Positions 37,934 to 49,675 of a stretch of DNA of 64,000 nt are shown here, in pieces. The stretch comes from Bryum argenteum (taxonomy: Eukaryota; Streptophyta; Bryopsida; Bryales; Bryaceae). The translations under genes and the position numbers were made by a program. The DNA lies in contig CM073329.1 in NCBI GenBank assembly GCA_037043015.1, forward strand, positions 14,772,648 through 14,836,647. Reading direction: 5' to 3'. How positions within the stretch are numbered: position 1 is the stretch's first letter; every line of letters starts with the position of its first letter. A model generated the notes under the pieces. The model had not been told where the DNA came from, did no database searches, and worked only from the letters and a program-made list of their open reading frames with translations.

Positions 37934-38405
37934 TACTGGCAGTTGTCGGTGATGGGAGGGGCGCTCGAGAACTATTTGTCTGCAGACATCAGACTTCGAC
38001 TGCAAAAAATGGCCGCAGTCACTTCGTGAGCCTGGCAATGGCGAAGCAGCGCATTCCATCATGATCACGTTGCCGGACGCAGTTATCCATGGTGGGGGCC
38101 ACATTATTCATCTCGCACTCGTGCACAGTCAACGAATCAGCCCACATCCCGCTTCATCTCCTGCTTCGCAACATATACATACTGTGCCCACCCTAACGCA
38201 TGCCGGCGGTATACCGCCCTGCTTGCGGGCATCAATGGAATGCTAGCTCACCCCTAGCTGCGCCGCTCTAGCTGCCGGTTGGATAAGCCCCGGGAAGTGG
38301 TACTAATGGCAGGAGGTGGGGCTGTCAGGCGGAAATGCTGCGCGCTAAAGGATCTTTCCGAGCCGGTGAGTGACATGGCGAGGGGCAGTCAACATTCGCT
38401 TCAGT

Positions 38406-38477
38406 GGTCCCGTAGTCTAGCGGTCAGGACATTGGACTCTGAATCCAGTAACGCGAGTTCAAATCTCGCCGGGACCT
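38406..38477 (+). tRNA. tRNA-Gln (anticodon CUG), right arm
   Basis: This is an identical mirror copy of the gene at 32594, followed by T4 and then T5 stretches. A CAA triplet lies upstream, as is common before plant tRNA genes. Confidence 0.96.
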
Positions 38478-39447
38478 TTTCAGTTTTTGGAAAGTGGTGC
38501 GGTTCCATTTCATCCACCCACCTGGAGCAACGTTTTGTATTTTAACACTTGGGCGTAGCATTTTTTTCTTTACATGGTTTTTCTTTAGTATCATTCTCGC
38601 CTGCTCGCTCGGAGAACATCTCGTAACTTGCTCGCATGTGTGCTTCTCCTTGTGCAATGCAGCAGCTGCTGGTGCACCTCCAGGCGGGTCGGTCCAACGG
38701 TGGTGGTACTGTATGTATGGGCGCGGGAAGGTTTCTGAATTTCGCTCGCCCGCGGGGGCCTCCCCAGCCCATCTGTCATAGCTTCGATACCCAAGACTAA
38801 TGCATCCCCCTTTCTAGCTAACCCTGAGTCGACCGATCATCTCCTACTAGCTAGCCGTTCTAGCTACCTCCTCACTGTCATCGATCATCGCACTGGCTAC
38901 TGTAGTCCATCTCGTTCCGCCTTTCAGTCTTCCTGCTATGGATAAATGTTCACGACTTCACGCGATGGATGCTTACTCACTCACCCCCAGGCGTGCACAT
39001 CATACTCGTCCTCGGTCGCGCGGCTGCGATCAACGATCCCGCTAGACTCCATTCCGGCGGCGCCGTCGATCCGGCTGCACTGGACTGCCGTCCACGTCAG
39101 GCAAGTAATCGCCGGAGCCTCGTGGAATGAATGGGCCTCTTTAGTGCTACATAGGAAATTTTCCCCATGGCTGCCACCCCTGAAGGAGCTCAAGGCTTTG
39201 CGATTCTGTGCTCAACGCTTTGCGATTCTGTGCTCAAGGCACACAGGACGACGACGACTATGTGTATTGTTGTCCTATTGTCACTTTGGGGATCCTTGGC
39301 CTCCATCTTATACCCTGAAGTCAACTCTGATTATTTAACTGACTATGATACACTATGAGATGTGAAGAGTAATCGCGTGCTTAAATAACGGAATTTGAAG
39401 ATGCGTCTGGTTGCAAACCACCTTTGGAAAGTGTAAAAAATACAGAA

Positions 39448-39725
39448 TCATACTTCGACATGAGATTGGCTAATATGGCCTTGAGGAATCTTAATGTCGG
39501 TGTGCACGCCGTAGTCGACATGGCCGCCATGGCTATGACCAACAATGTCGGGCTTCGAGTGGTTGCGGTTGTGATGCGCGCCGGTGGTGGACATGGGGAG
39601 CACGCCTGGTCCTCTGTGGTAGGCAACAACGTCGTGACCGTGCCGGAAGAATGAGAAAGTAGAGCAGCTCCAGTCCCGACAGAACCCAGATGAAGAACTC
39701 CAATATCCTCTGCACACAACAAAGC
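39448..39725 (-). CDS. Possible terminal exon, frame uncertain
   Basis: On the minus strand an acceptor-like ttgttgtgtgcag precedes a stretch of about 270 bp that is open in two or three frames. One frame gives a His/Gly-rich tail (GHSHGGHVDYGVHTDIK) ending at a stop codon, and another starts RILEFFIWVLSGLELLYFL. Which frame is used, and whether any is, cannot be decided without the upstream exon, which I could not find. Confidence 0.25.
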
Positions 39726-40022
39726 GTGCATGATCAAACAACACATTTGAATCTAAACTCAGCTCGAGCAGTTCAACTGATTATGTAATATGGCTAATAA
39801 AAGCTTAATTTATCGACACAAAGCGTGGTCATCTGTTAATGGATCATGAATCAACTTCAACCCTGTGATGAGGTTTTATGGGCAACAGAGTAATTTTAAT
39901 CATATGAGATCCTCAAACTTTGATTCTGTTATTTTTCGATCTGCTGCATACATACATAACACATATATAGTGTTTGTTGTTGCAGCACTCTATTTAGAAT
40001 GTTGTTGCTTGAGAAATCAGAA

Positions 40023-40566
40023 CACTATGGCCGAAGGTTGAGAGGCCGTCGATTTCAACCAATAAAATTGCAGGAAACCATAGTTTCGGCCTCTCGAGCC
40101 TTCACACTAGAAGCAAAAGTCCACGGGTTGTTGCTCTCCAAATGGCTTATGTGGCAACGCTTTTTGACCAAGGTGACGGCCTCTCAGCATTTGTTTGGGT
40201 CTTGCATTTTGCAAGATCCAAACTATGGTCGAGAGGCCGTCACATTTTTTCAAAAAAAATTCAAAAACTGACAAGATCTTGGCCGTTAGTTCAAAAGGAT
40301 GCCTTGAACAAGGGATAAAGTGATATGGGTTTGGACTTTGGGCTTGGCCTTTGGAGGCTTCGCACTATGGCCGTCCAAGTTGAGAGGCCATGGGAGTTCG
40401 TGGCCAAAGCTTTCGACTTTGGGCTTGGCCTTTGGAGGCTTTACACTATGCCCGACCAAAGGCCCCAATTACAATATTTTATTGGCTATTTTCAGTAAAT
40501 TGTTTGGACTCTCAACAAAGTTTGGACTCTCAATCCCACGGCCTCTCGACTTGGACGGCCATAGTG
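40023..40566. mobile_element. CACTA-like MITE with repeated ctatggccg / gagaggcc subterminal motifs
   Basis: The left end cactatggccgaaggttgag and the reverse-complemented right end cactatggccgtccaagtcg begin CACTA. The interior holds further copies of the same pair of motifs in both orientations (near 40080, 40215 and 40365) and a duplicated block gggcttggcctttggaggct (about 40340 and 40421). Flanking triplets are gaa on the left and tgaa on the right, so a 3-bp duplication exists only if one extra base is allowed at the right end. There is no coding capacity. Confidence 0.6.
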
Positions 40567-42003
40567 TGAAGCGGCCGTGAATGTCATGGTCTTTACGGTG
40601 ATCATTACAAGGGGCCTAATATCTGGACATTGAATACATAACCAGTCACTATTGTCAACTGATCTACTAAAACGCTTATTTTGAGCTTCTAGAGGTCGCA
40701 TGGGGGTTTCAATTGCATGGACATGTTCTTGAATCAGTAAGGAACAAGAATTTGAAGAGCCAAGATTCACAATCACTATTAAAAGTGGTCCTTTGGGTCA
40801 CACAAAAATTGCAACCCTTTTTGCAACAAGGGAACAATCTATTTTTTATTTTTTTATACTTTTAATGTTACGATCTTACAACTAGTCATAACTTTATTTG
40901 AAACTACGTTTTGGTAAACACATGCATGGACAAGTTATGTGTAAGATCTAACGGTTTCTTACCTGTGACTTAGTCAAGAGTTAGGAATTATCATCTTGCA
41001 TATAAAGAGTTTTGGTCTTTAGGGGTTTTAGTGTTGTCCAAGAGCTTTCTACTTTAGGGGTTTATAAGTGGGTGCCAGATTGGCAATCCTCCAACTTGCA
41101 TGGGGGAACGTCTGCATGCGTACCTTGATTGTAATCATAGAGATTGCGACGCCTACGTGCCGTCACAAGTACCTCCTCGAATGCCACATAACGCCCTCTA
41201 AGCCATTGCTCAGTTGTCTTAGAGCCAACACCTGCCCCAACGGATTGTATTCAAGATGCACATTCAACTGGCTTAGCTCCACTTTGCTTTGCTAGCCCAT
41301 CTTGAAAGTAAGCAATCACTCACTTTAGCAACCGCGACTCTTATAGGTAGAACTATAAATTTCATGCTCATAGATAATAGGGGTTGATCAGTCTTTTATC
41401 GATCTCTACAGGAGAATATTCGGAGTGTCAAGATTGCGGCTCAAATCCCACCCAGCTAAACAAGCCGCACTTGGTGTATCAATATTTTTATTTTTATTTT
41501 ATTTTATTTTTTGAAAAATACTCTCAAAAGATTTTGACATGTTTGTAAATGACAATGTTTATCATCCTCAGTATAAATTTTCAGTATGTATCCTTAAGTT
41601 TAAGTATATACAAGCCAATATTGATCCATATTCAATATGATTTTTTTTGTTTCACTCATGTATAGCTCTGAAATGTAATGAGATTTTCAGGAGGGCTTTG
41701 AGCTCTCTCATTGGCTCATCGACATCATCCGAAGTTCAGTTAAATGAATTCTATTTTAATGTGGTTGAGATATAGTTTAACCTTATTTTTTTATATATAC
41801 TTTACTTTTTATTTATGAATATAGTTTAAGCTTTAATTTAGAATTATAGTTCAAGTTTTGCTTATAAATATAGGCCAAGACACTTAGATTTTTATGTAAT
41901 GTACACTCTAAATTTTATATATTTTTGGAAAGCATTGTGTTCTTATCATATATATTTTGTTATCATAAGACATACATAGCCACTCTTAAATTTTGAAGGC
42001 AAG
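40567..42003. other. Intergenic, upstream of the PDCD2-like gene
   Basis: AT-rich, with right-end-like piggyBac traces (ctttaggggttt) near 41018 and 41054 but no complete element. A B-box-like gggatttgagcc (minus strand, near 41440) lacks an A box. No gene is recognised at 41068-41295. Confidence 0.4.
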
Positions 42004-43047
42004 ATGAAAAGCACCTTGGAGCAGTTGAATTGTTTGAGCCTCCATGATCACGTTGAATCTCATTTAGAAGGTGACGAGGAGATGATCGATGACAATAATA
42101 TAATGTTAGGTTTCTTAAATTCCATTGAAGATATAAAAAAGAAGGTTGCAGAGGGGCACCTTTTTCTAAGCAAGGTTGGTGGGCATCCCAATTGGTTGGT
42201 TCCTTTGAACAATATGAATACTTCCACATGGTCATCTCCAAGTTTTGTTTGTGAAATTTGTCATGGGCCACTTCAGTTCCTAATGCAAGTATCAGATAAT
42301 GTCCTTAAACAAGACCCTACATTCGATGCATATTGCATACTACTTGTGTTCATATGTCCAAATATGAAATGCCTACAAGAAGACCAACATGAGCAGTGCA
42401 AGCAGTTGGAAGAAAAACCTTGTCGGAGCATAAAAGTGGTTCGGAATCAATTGTCGGAACCGACAAACTCTTCATCTAGTGGTGTCGTGCATAAAGGTTT
42501 CTCAAGCGACACCATGTCAGTAACAGAAAAGAAATTGTGGCCAGAAATAGAGCTTTCCTTCGAACGCGAATGGGTAGAAGATGATGTTATCAACAAAGAG
42601 TGCAATTTGAATTCAACAAATGGTAGGGTGCAAGAGCTTCTAAAAGATTATATCCAAAAGGGAGATGAGAAGTTCACAGCCGTCGACATGGAAGGAGTCG
42701 AGGACTCATCTTTAGATGAAGAGATGTGGGTAGATTTTGAGATGGCAGTTGCAAGCGCATCTGAACAAGTATTGAGGATGTCAACCTCACTAGATGCTAA
42801 GCCCTTGTGGGTTTCATCTAAGAGACGACCAAAGGACGGTCACATTCCTCCATGCCCTCGTTGTGACAAAAGCCGTATGTTTGGGCTTCAGATCATGCCC
42901 CAACTGCTTAGCTTTTTGGAACTTGATAATGGACCAGGTTCTCTAGATTGGGGGACGATTGTAGTGTATTTGTGTGAGGACTCTTGTGCGGTTGATATTA
43001 GAACAAGCTATGTAGAAGAGTTTGTTTGGGTTCAGTTACATTCTTAG
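42004..43047 (+). CDS. PDCD2-like: PDCD2/Tsr4-family protein, intronless
   Basis: This single uninterrupted frame encodes 347 residues. Family blocks in order are: IMLGF and SKVGGHPNWLVP (33-67), zinc pairs C83/C86 in FVCEICHGPLQFLMQV and C118/C123, then EQVLRMS (254-260), PPCPRCDKSRMFGLQIMPQLL with C284/C287 (282-302), and SLDWGTIVVYLCEDSC with C324/C328. PDCD2 and yeast Tsr4 are cytosolic chaperones that escort ribosomal protein uS5 (Rps2) into 40S assembly. The ~30 residues before IMLGF are an acidic extension that relatives mostly lack. Every other well-recognised gene here has six or more exons, so an intronless copy suggests a retroposed gene, although no poly(A) tail or flanking duplication is seen. 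The frame is intact, so it may well be functional. Confidence 0.9.
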   Translation: MKSTLEQLNCLSLHDHVESHLEGDEEMIDDNNIMLGFLNSIEDIKKKVAEGHLFLSKVGGHPNWLVPLNNMNTSTWSSPSFVCEICHGPLQFLMQVSDNVLKQDPTFDAYCILLVFICPNMKCLQEDQHEQCKQLEEKPCRSIKVVRNQLSEPTNSSSSGVVHKGFSSDTMSVTEKKLWPEIELSFEREWVEDDVINKECNLNSTNGRVQELLKDYIQKGDEKFTAVDMEGVEDSSLDEEMWVDFEMAVASASEQVLRMSTSLDAKPLWVSSKRRPKDGHIPPCPRCDKSRMFGLQIMPQLLSFLELDNGPGSLDWGTIVVYLCEDSCAVDIRTSYVEEFVWVQLHS

Positions 43048-46000
43048 GCCCGGTTTACATTGGGTCAACCGGGTAGAGTGCATTAGACAATTAATTTTTA
43101 AGCTCGTAGCAATTGTTTGCTAAGTCAAAAATAAGTCTATTCATAAAATATTAGAAGTTTTAATTGTGTGAGATTGAAATTAAATAGTTCTACCAAAATT
43201 CAATTTTGTATTCCAATTAAGGATAGCAATACTTAATGTGTAGTACCATAATAAAATAACACCATTTACAATTTCAATTATCCAATTTGAATATTATGAT
43301 CTTAATCTGACCAGTTGCTTCAATAATAGTCTTATTTGACCTCCCTCAAGGAAAGAATTCCAACTAGAGGGGTTATCGTAAATTTCCCGCCTTGGGGAGG
43401 TTCTTTTTTCTATACTACTGAGATTTTCATGTATCATCACACTTGATGGTTTCCTGATTTTCATGATATCTATGGAGTTATCGATGTATTCAATTTTAAA
43501 ATTTTGTTTTTTATATCTAGATAGTGTATATATTGTGTGAAGAATTCGGACTAAATATTTCATGAACCACAAGAATTCTATACCTCAAATTTGTTAAAAT
43601 AACTTCAAATGTTATAGTCTACTTACCAAGATTTCTATTGAAAAAATGAATTTGATATTTGATAATTTTGTGTAACTTGTTTCACCTCAAAAAATAAAGA
43701 CTTTTTTATTGTCTTCTATTTATTGTCTTAAACAAACCTCATTCATTAATAATACTTATGGCATCAACCTCGACTTTCTGAAATCTTCCATATGAAAATG
43801 TACAAATATATAATTTATAGTTTATCTTACAAATTAAAAATAATTGATATGCGATAAGATTTATACAACTGATTAATGTTTTATTAAATTCATCATAAAA
43901 AATAATTCTTTGAGAGTATATATCATTTTTTTGGTTCTACCAAGTTTCTATGATGAATATTATGCAAAATAATTTTGTGTGCCGCAAGCTTTTCATATTA
44001 AAAGATTTCATTAACATATCCTTAATAATTGATGCAAAATATATGATTAGTAGATTGTGATTCTAAATGGTTGTTAAGAAATTTTTGATTTTATCGGAAT
44101 TGCAAGTAATTATTGAAAATTTAGGTTCTTGTTATTTATTTACTTTTATTTTTATTGCTTCATTCTCTTTTTCCTTGTGTAAGTAAAATATATAGATGGT
44201 TGAATGTTAGGCAAGGACTAGGAATTGTGCATGTTCAAACATGATTGCAAAGACAAGAAGGTAACAAATATACTTTGCATAGAAAATAGACAATCCATTG
44301 AGGGACAATACCGCGCAATTGGGTTTCTGTATCGTAGCTCGTAGATTCCAAGTAAACAATTACTAATATCATCAATTGTAGTTTAATTGTTAAATTTATC
44401 ATTAATTTTTGAATGTGAATGCATATGGAAAATATTGCAATCTCAAAAGGTTGTAAATAAAAATGTATGAGGATTAATATAGTTTACAATATGTCTACTT
44501 CTAAGTAAAGGAAGATGACATTCTTACTTTTGAAAAATTAAGCATTTATAAAAAATATAGCCAAAGTTTGTGATTGTTACTTACTCCTATTTTAATTATA
44601 CTTTGTATTCATATTCACAATAATACTCTACAAGTAAAAATAAACACCAAAAAAAATCAAACTAAATAATAATTTGATCGAACTAAACAATACTCTGAAT
44701 CATAAAAGTGAACTTTTTAATTTCTTTTTGAGATTTTACTTACTTGTTGAAGAATTCAAATAATATTGCCCAATATCAATCATTGACTTGACTTCGTGTG
44801 AAATTTTTTAAGGTTTAAATTCAATCATAGGTTTGTTTTTCTTGGCGACAGCTAGTACATGTTAATTGACACTTAAAAGATTTCATGATTGTAACCTAGA
44901 TTCTAGATAGGGTTAAAGAAACTTAACAAAGTAAGATGTGGAAGTTCTTCGCAGGGATAATCTAAACAAATTGCAATTAAGTCATTATGGTCACTGATAA
45001 AAGAAAATAAGATAATGATCTAAAAATTAAATTATTTGTGTCTCCTTACTCAAATATAATTTTTTTTCTAGCAAGAATTATACTTCAACTATTGCCTCTA
45101 TACAAATGTCAATTGTCTAATTCAAGAATCGAAACAACTCCTTTTTATAATCTTTGGATATCAAAAAACCAAGACAGAACACAATCTCTTAGAAAAATGG
45201 GGCTTGCAATTGATTATTGCTTTTCAAATATGATCACAAGTATATTATGATACTTTTATTTGTTGTATTTATAAACTATAGTCTCAGACAATCACAAATT
45301 CTCATACACATCAAACAAATCATAAATTAAAGTTAAATTCTCATATAGCTATTAATCTATATCTCTCTCTACTTTGCATTTCTCTCATCAAGAGGTGGTG
45401 TTTAATTCACTCAAGAAAAACCTCAAAAAACAAAGGGCTCATTTAAAATCAAATATGAATTTGTTAGCACAATTTCATATAAATAATATATAATGAAATA
45501 TAATTTAATGTTTTGACAAGAAATCATTTGTTCCACACAAAAATATAACACCAAATAAGATTATTCAAACATGGGTACACATGCTTCGATGTGTTCAAAT
45601 AGAAATTATCTTTATTTTCCTACTTATAACTTTTCTTTCATACCTTTTCAACTACTCATATCTCTTCGCTTCCTACCTTTTCACTTGATTCCTCATTTGA
45701 CTTATTTTACACTGACATTCACAATTTACAAGGCAAAGGAGTTGAAAGATGGGATTTTCTCACACAAGAAAGTAAAAAGTACAATCAAGAAGTAAAAGAT
45801 GTGTGTATCAATGACTTAAGAAAATTATGAATATAACTAACATGATTATGAATTGACAAGATGTGTAGATATGCCTTGATGTTTGAAAGTTGAGGCATGA
45901 TTAAATTGATAATTGAGTTAATACAAATACAACTTTGAATAAAAATTGCAATTTATTCTATGATGCAAATTAAGGAAATCTTAGTGTTTCGTCATTTCTT

Positions 46001-47756
46001 GAAGTTAAAAATTGTTTGAGAATGGAAAATGCATGTGTATTGAAATGCTTACTTGAGCGTTGGAGAAAATAATTGTGAGAGGAGATGAAAGTAAATTGGC
46101 TACTTGTAAATGGATAGAAAACTAAAAAACTTGAATAGTTTTGTAACCCTAACTACTTTCAGACATGGATAAAAGTATGGTCAAATGAAATATAAACTAT
46201 TTAGTAATGTTCACAAGATTAAATGCAATAATTATCCATTAATAAAAGAGCACATTTTTTAAAACTTCTATTTTCAACCATGATTGTGGAATTATAACTA
46301 ATTACACTCTCCATACTCTAGTTGACAATAAATTTCCAAACTTTATCGAGATGAATGAATATAATAAATATAAATACATTTGAACTTTCAAGGCATAAAT
46401 CATCATACCATTAATTTTATTCCACTCAATAATACTAGACTTGCATAAAATATCATAACAAATCAATAAGATTCTAAAACTAGCATTTTTAAAATCAAAC
46501 TAAAATCTTTATTTATCAAATTTTGTAGATATAGTTGTATTCCAATAATAATATCAAGTATGGATTTTATTTTTTTTACATTGCTCTGTCAATGTTGAGT
46601 TATTTGGAGAATTTCGATAAGTACTTAATATAATAATAGACATTACGTTATGCATTTAGTATTGTTGTTGATTATTTGATTCAATTCAAAAGTGAATACT
46701 TTTTTATTATAATAAATCTCAAATGAATTGGAACTTTTTATGATTCTATGGATTTTCATTCAAGTTTATTTTGTTGGCTTGTTCTGATTACTTCATCAAA
46801 TTTTCATTCTAAAAATTATAGATATGAAACAAGTTATTATTTTGGTTGAAATCATAAGGATGATAATCACTTTTGAGTTTAGAACTCTCATTGTCAAATA
46901 GACTAGATAAGAAATTTCGGTATTTTTTATTTCTTTTTTCTTTTCTTTTGTTTTTTCAATTCTTAAACTTATGATTATTTATTTGCACACGTGTTATAAA
47001 AAAAATAAAAAATTAACACTTAATACTAAAGTGATCTTAAGATGAAATTTGACAGCTTCATTTTGATTGGAATTTGTCTAGTGGTTGATTTCAATCGGTT
47101 TTCTTAATTGGAAAACTTGTGCAAAAACGTATTTTGTTAAAGTTCTATCTCCTTCATCCATTGAACATATGGATTTTGATTCTATCTTTTGCTTAAATAT
47201 CAATTCAAATTTAGTTATTGTGGTAGTCAGTTTAATCTAAGACTTTTCTAAGAGATTACATGCATTTTTGGGTGCAGATTACTTGTGGACAAGTCTATCT
47301 ATTTTGTAGAATTTGGGCATTTTTGGTACTGCAAGGCTACAATTTGAGTTGAGAATGTTTTGATGATTTATTACACTTGTACAAGGAAGTCTTTGAAATG
47401 AAGTTCAACAACTTTCTAGTTGGAGGTAAATTTGGATTTAAAACAATAAAGGTTACTTTTTGCTTGCAATTCAAATTCCCTCTTGAGGGCACTAATATTC
47501 TATTGCGTTGCAATCTTGCAAATCATGAGGCCTAAGAACTTTGATTTCGTTCCATATATACCACAATAAGACCATTACAAGATTGTCCATTTGAGGTCTG
47601 AGTATGTCAATTTCACTTTAACTCAGCTCCAAAAACATTAATGTTTTTAGTGTGAAAAACCTAAGGATGTCGAAAGGGTTACTAACTAAAAAGTAATGTT
47701 GTCTTTGCATTCACCGGATATCATGATTGAGTAGTTGATGGCATAATCACTGTACT
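43048..47756. other. AT-rich gene desert
   Basis: About 4.7 kb of very AT-rich sequence with only short frames. No family motif, RNA gene, terminal repeat pair or tandem array is recognised. Confidence 0.5.
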
Positions 47757-48015
47757 TTAATAGTGTGGCATGTTACCACTAGTATCTGGATCTATCGCTA
47801 TCATTTGAAGTCCAACAATTAAATCAAAGAGCAAGGCTTGGATAGGGCCACATTCAGCATTTTGGTAACAAAACGAGCTCCGTTGCATAAACACATACTC
47901 CTTCGCTATGGATCTCAATGGAGCCATGTTCAAGTATGTATTGCATGATCTCAACTAGGCCTCTCACACTACTAACAAAGAGGGGGGTTTGCAGCGTTAC
48001 AAACGCTGGAGAAGC
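47757..48015 (-). pseudogene. Ankyrin-repeat gene remnant
   Basis: On the minus strand TPLFVSSVRGLVEIMQYILE followed by HGSIEIH fits the ankyrin repeat consensus (TPLhxAa..G..eiv..LLe.Ga). A second part-repeat in another frame reads AIDPDTSGNMP. The pieces are short and in different frames, so this is a decayed exon of an ankyrin-repeat gene, a common large plant family. Confidence 0.5.
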
Positions 48016-48157
48016 AACGTTTTGGAACTTGCTCGAGCAACCTCTCAAAAATATAAACTAAGTTTCCAACTACATTATAAACAACGTGGCTTGGTGATTT
48101 GATAATATTGCTTATTTTCTTGAAAATGTTGCTCAATCAAGTTCCAAAACGTTGCTT
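48012..48157. mobile_element. Small inverted-repeat element (about 146 bp)
   Basis: The left arm aagcaacgttttggaacttg is matched exactly by the reverse complement of 48138-48157. The similarity continues weakly inward as gagcaac/gttgctc. It could be a MITE or a hairpin; no target duplication is evident. It overlaps the edge of the ankyrin remnant. Confidence 0.5.
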
Positions 48158-48282
48158 ACCTTGAGCAACGTCTGAAAAGAATGATGAGAGGAGTCAAATG
48201 CTGTATTTTTATAACTCACCACATGATCAAAGCAGCAACATGATTGTGCAGCATGATTGATTGTTTTTTTGATTGGCCAGAT

Positions 48283-48640
48283 TCTTCACTATACACGTCT
48301 TCCTTGCCAATAGATCTACCAACAGATTTGCAAGTCGCATTCAATCACATGGATGTGGGCTCTCCTGCAGGCTGCCTTCAATCAAACAATGTCTTGTACA
48401 AAGCACCTATGCGAAGTGATTGAATCTCTCCATGAGAGTCAGCAGAGGTAACGTTAATCTAGACATGAGAGATGAGAAGAGGAGTGTGTGATGGTGCATC
48501 TCTATTTATATGAGATTTTTCACCAAGCACGTCTTCTCTGCCAAGAGATCTAGGTGCAGGTGAGACTTAGCATTCGATCACATGGACGTGGGCGCCCCGA
48601 GCCTGTCGTAATTCAATTGGTGAATTGTACACTCCAAGAG
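48283..48640. repeat. Diverged tandem duplication, about 235-bp period
   Basis: 48283-48405 and 48518-48640 share ttcaccaagcacgtctt-like starts, tgccaa(t/g)agatct, gcattc(a/g)atcacatgga and gtgggc. Divergence is moderate. Neither copy is coding. Confidence 0.55.
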
Positions 48641-48724
48641 AGTGAACAAAGTTGAAGCGACAAGTCTGGAGAAGTTCCATCTGATCAAATTCAAGTGCAA
48701 ATTAGTTCTTCTGATCAAATGTTT

Positions 48725-49510
48725 GAGACATTTACGTATGTTTTTACGTGTAGTTAACATATGTATTTTTCACGTTTACGTATTAATGCATAAAACGAAT
48801 TGCATATCATTGTTTATAAGTATATAATATTTATGTGTTTTACATGTATGTATTTGTATCATGCGTAAATTTTGACTTGTTTTGTGTGTATGTTCTACGT
48901 GCTTGACGCGCTTAACGTGTCAACTTTTTAACATATTTTTGAGTCAATTCTTACATTTTATGACTTTCTCCTTATAGATTACAATTGAATTGAGAATAAA
49001 TTACACGTTTATGATCATAGATCAATCGCAAATGTGACATCAACATAGAAATCAATGGAAGATGTGTAATCTATTAGCAAATTGAGATTGTAAGTAGCAC
49101 AAAAAAGTGTTGATCTAACATATATACTTTTCCCATACTTACTTACGCTTAGTCAGTATTTCGTGTACGTTATGTACTTATGTTATATTTAACATATTTA
49201 ATGTGTAATTAATATTTAAAATGTGATGTTTCATGTGTTTCACATGTGTTACGCGCACATTCTACATGTTTTTCATGTTTTACAATATTTACATATGTTA
49301 CGTACTTGTTTTACAAGATTTACATGTGTTACATGCATATTTTACAAGATTAATGTTTACTACGTGTGTTACGTGCATGTTTTAGGAGACTAACATTTAT
49401 TAAGTGTGTTACGTGCATGTTTTAAAAGTTTTTCATGTATGTTTTGACAAGTATAATGTGTAACTATGTTCTACACGTTTTACCGTGTATGTTTTTCATG
49501 TAAACTTTTT
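48725..49510. repeat. Degenerate ttacgtg / gtgttacgtgcatgtttta repeats
   Basis: The region is dominated by irregular repeats of ttacgtg, tgtgttacgtgcatgtttta, tttacatg and near variants. It looks like an eroded minisatellite rather than a transposon. There are no coding frames. Confidence 0.6.
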
Positions 49511-49675
49511 GGCATTTATGTTTAGTCAACTCTTAGTGCATTTTATTTACTTTCTTATAGAGATTATCTTTAAGTCAAGGATGACTTACCTATTTAGTAT
49601 TTAAAGTATGTAATTTATGAGTGTATTGTTTTGTTTAATTTATTTTGTGACATAAAGATCTAGAGGACAACTAGT

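Larger units (their letters stand above)
36668..39261. repeat. Right arm of the large palindrome (about 2.6 kb)
   Basis: It is the reverse complement of 31786-34403 with few differences. It carries the second copies of tRNA-Gly (minus) and tRNA-Gln (plus), the purine/pyrimidine-rich tract, and two copies of the 22-bp unit at its outer end. Confidence 0.95.

Noticed and set aside
31617-39358. Many open frames of 60-168 codons in the palindrome arms, some mirrored in both arms
   Set aside because: They are mirrored because the DNA is duplicated. They overlap tRNA genes and low-complexity tracts and show no family motif.
41400-41460. Possible tRNA-like B box on the minus strand
   Set aside because: Only a loose B-box match; no A box at suitable spacing.
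44900-44920. gataggg followed by TTAA, like a piggyBac right end
   Set aside because: No partner end found within several kilobases upstream.
48012-48157. Interpretation of the inverted repeat as a microRNA precursor
   Set aside because: The arms pair over about 20 bp with a ~100-bp loop, and there is no evidence of a conserved mature sequence.
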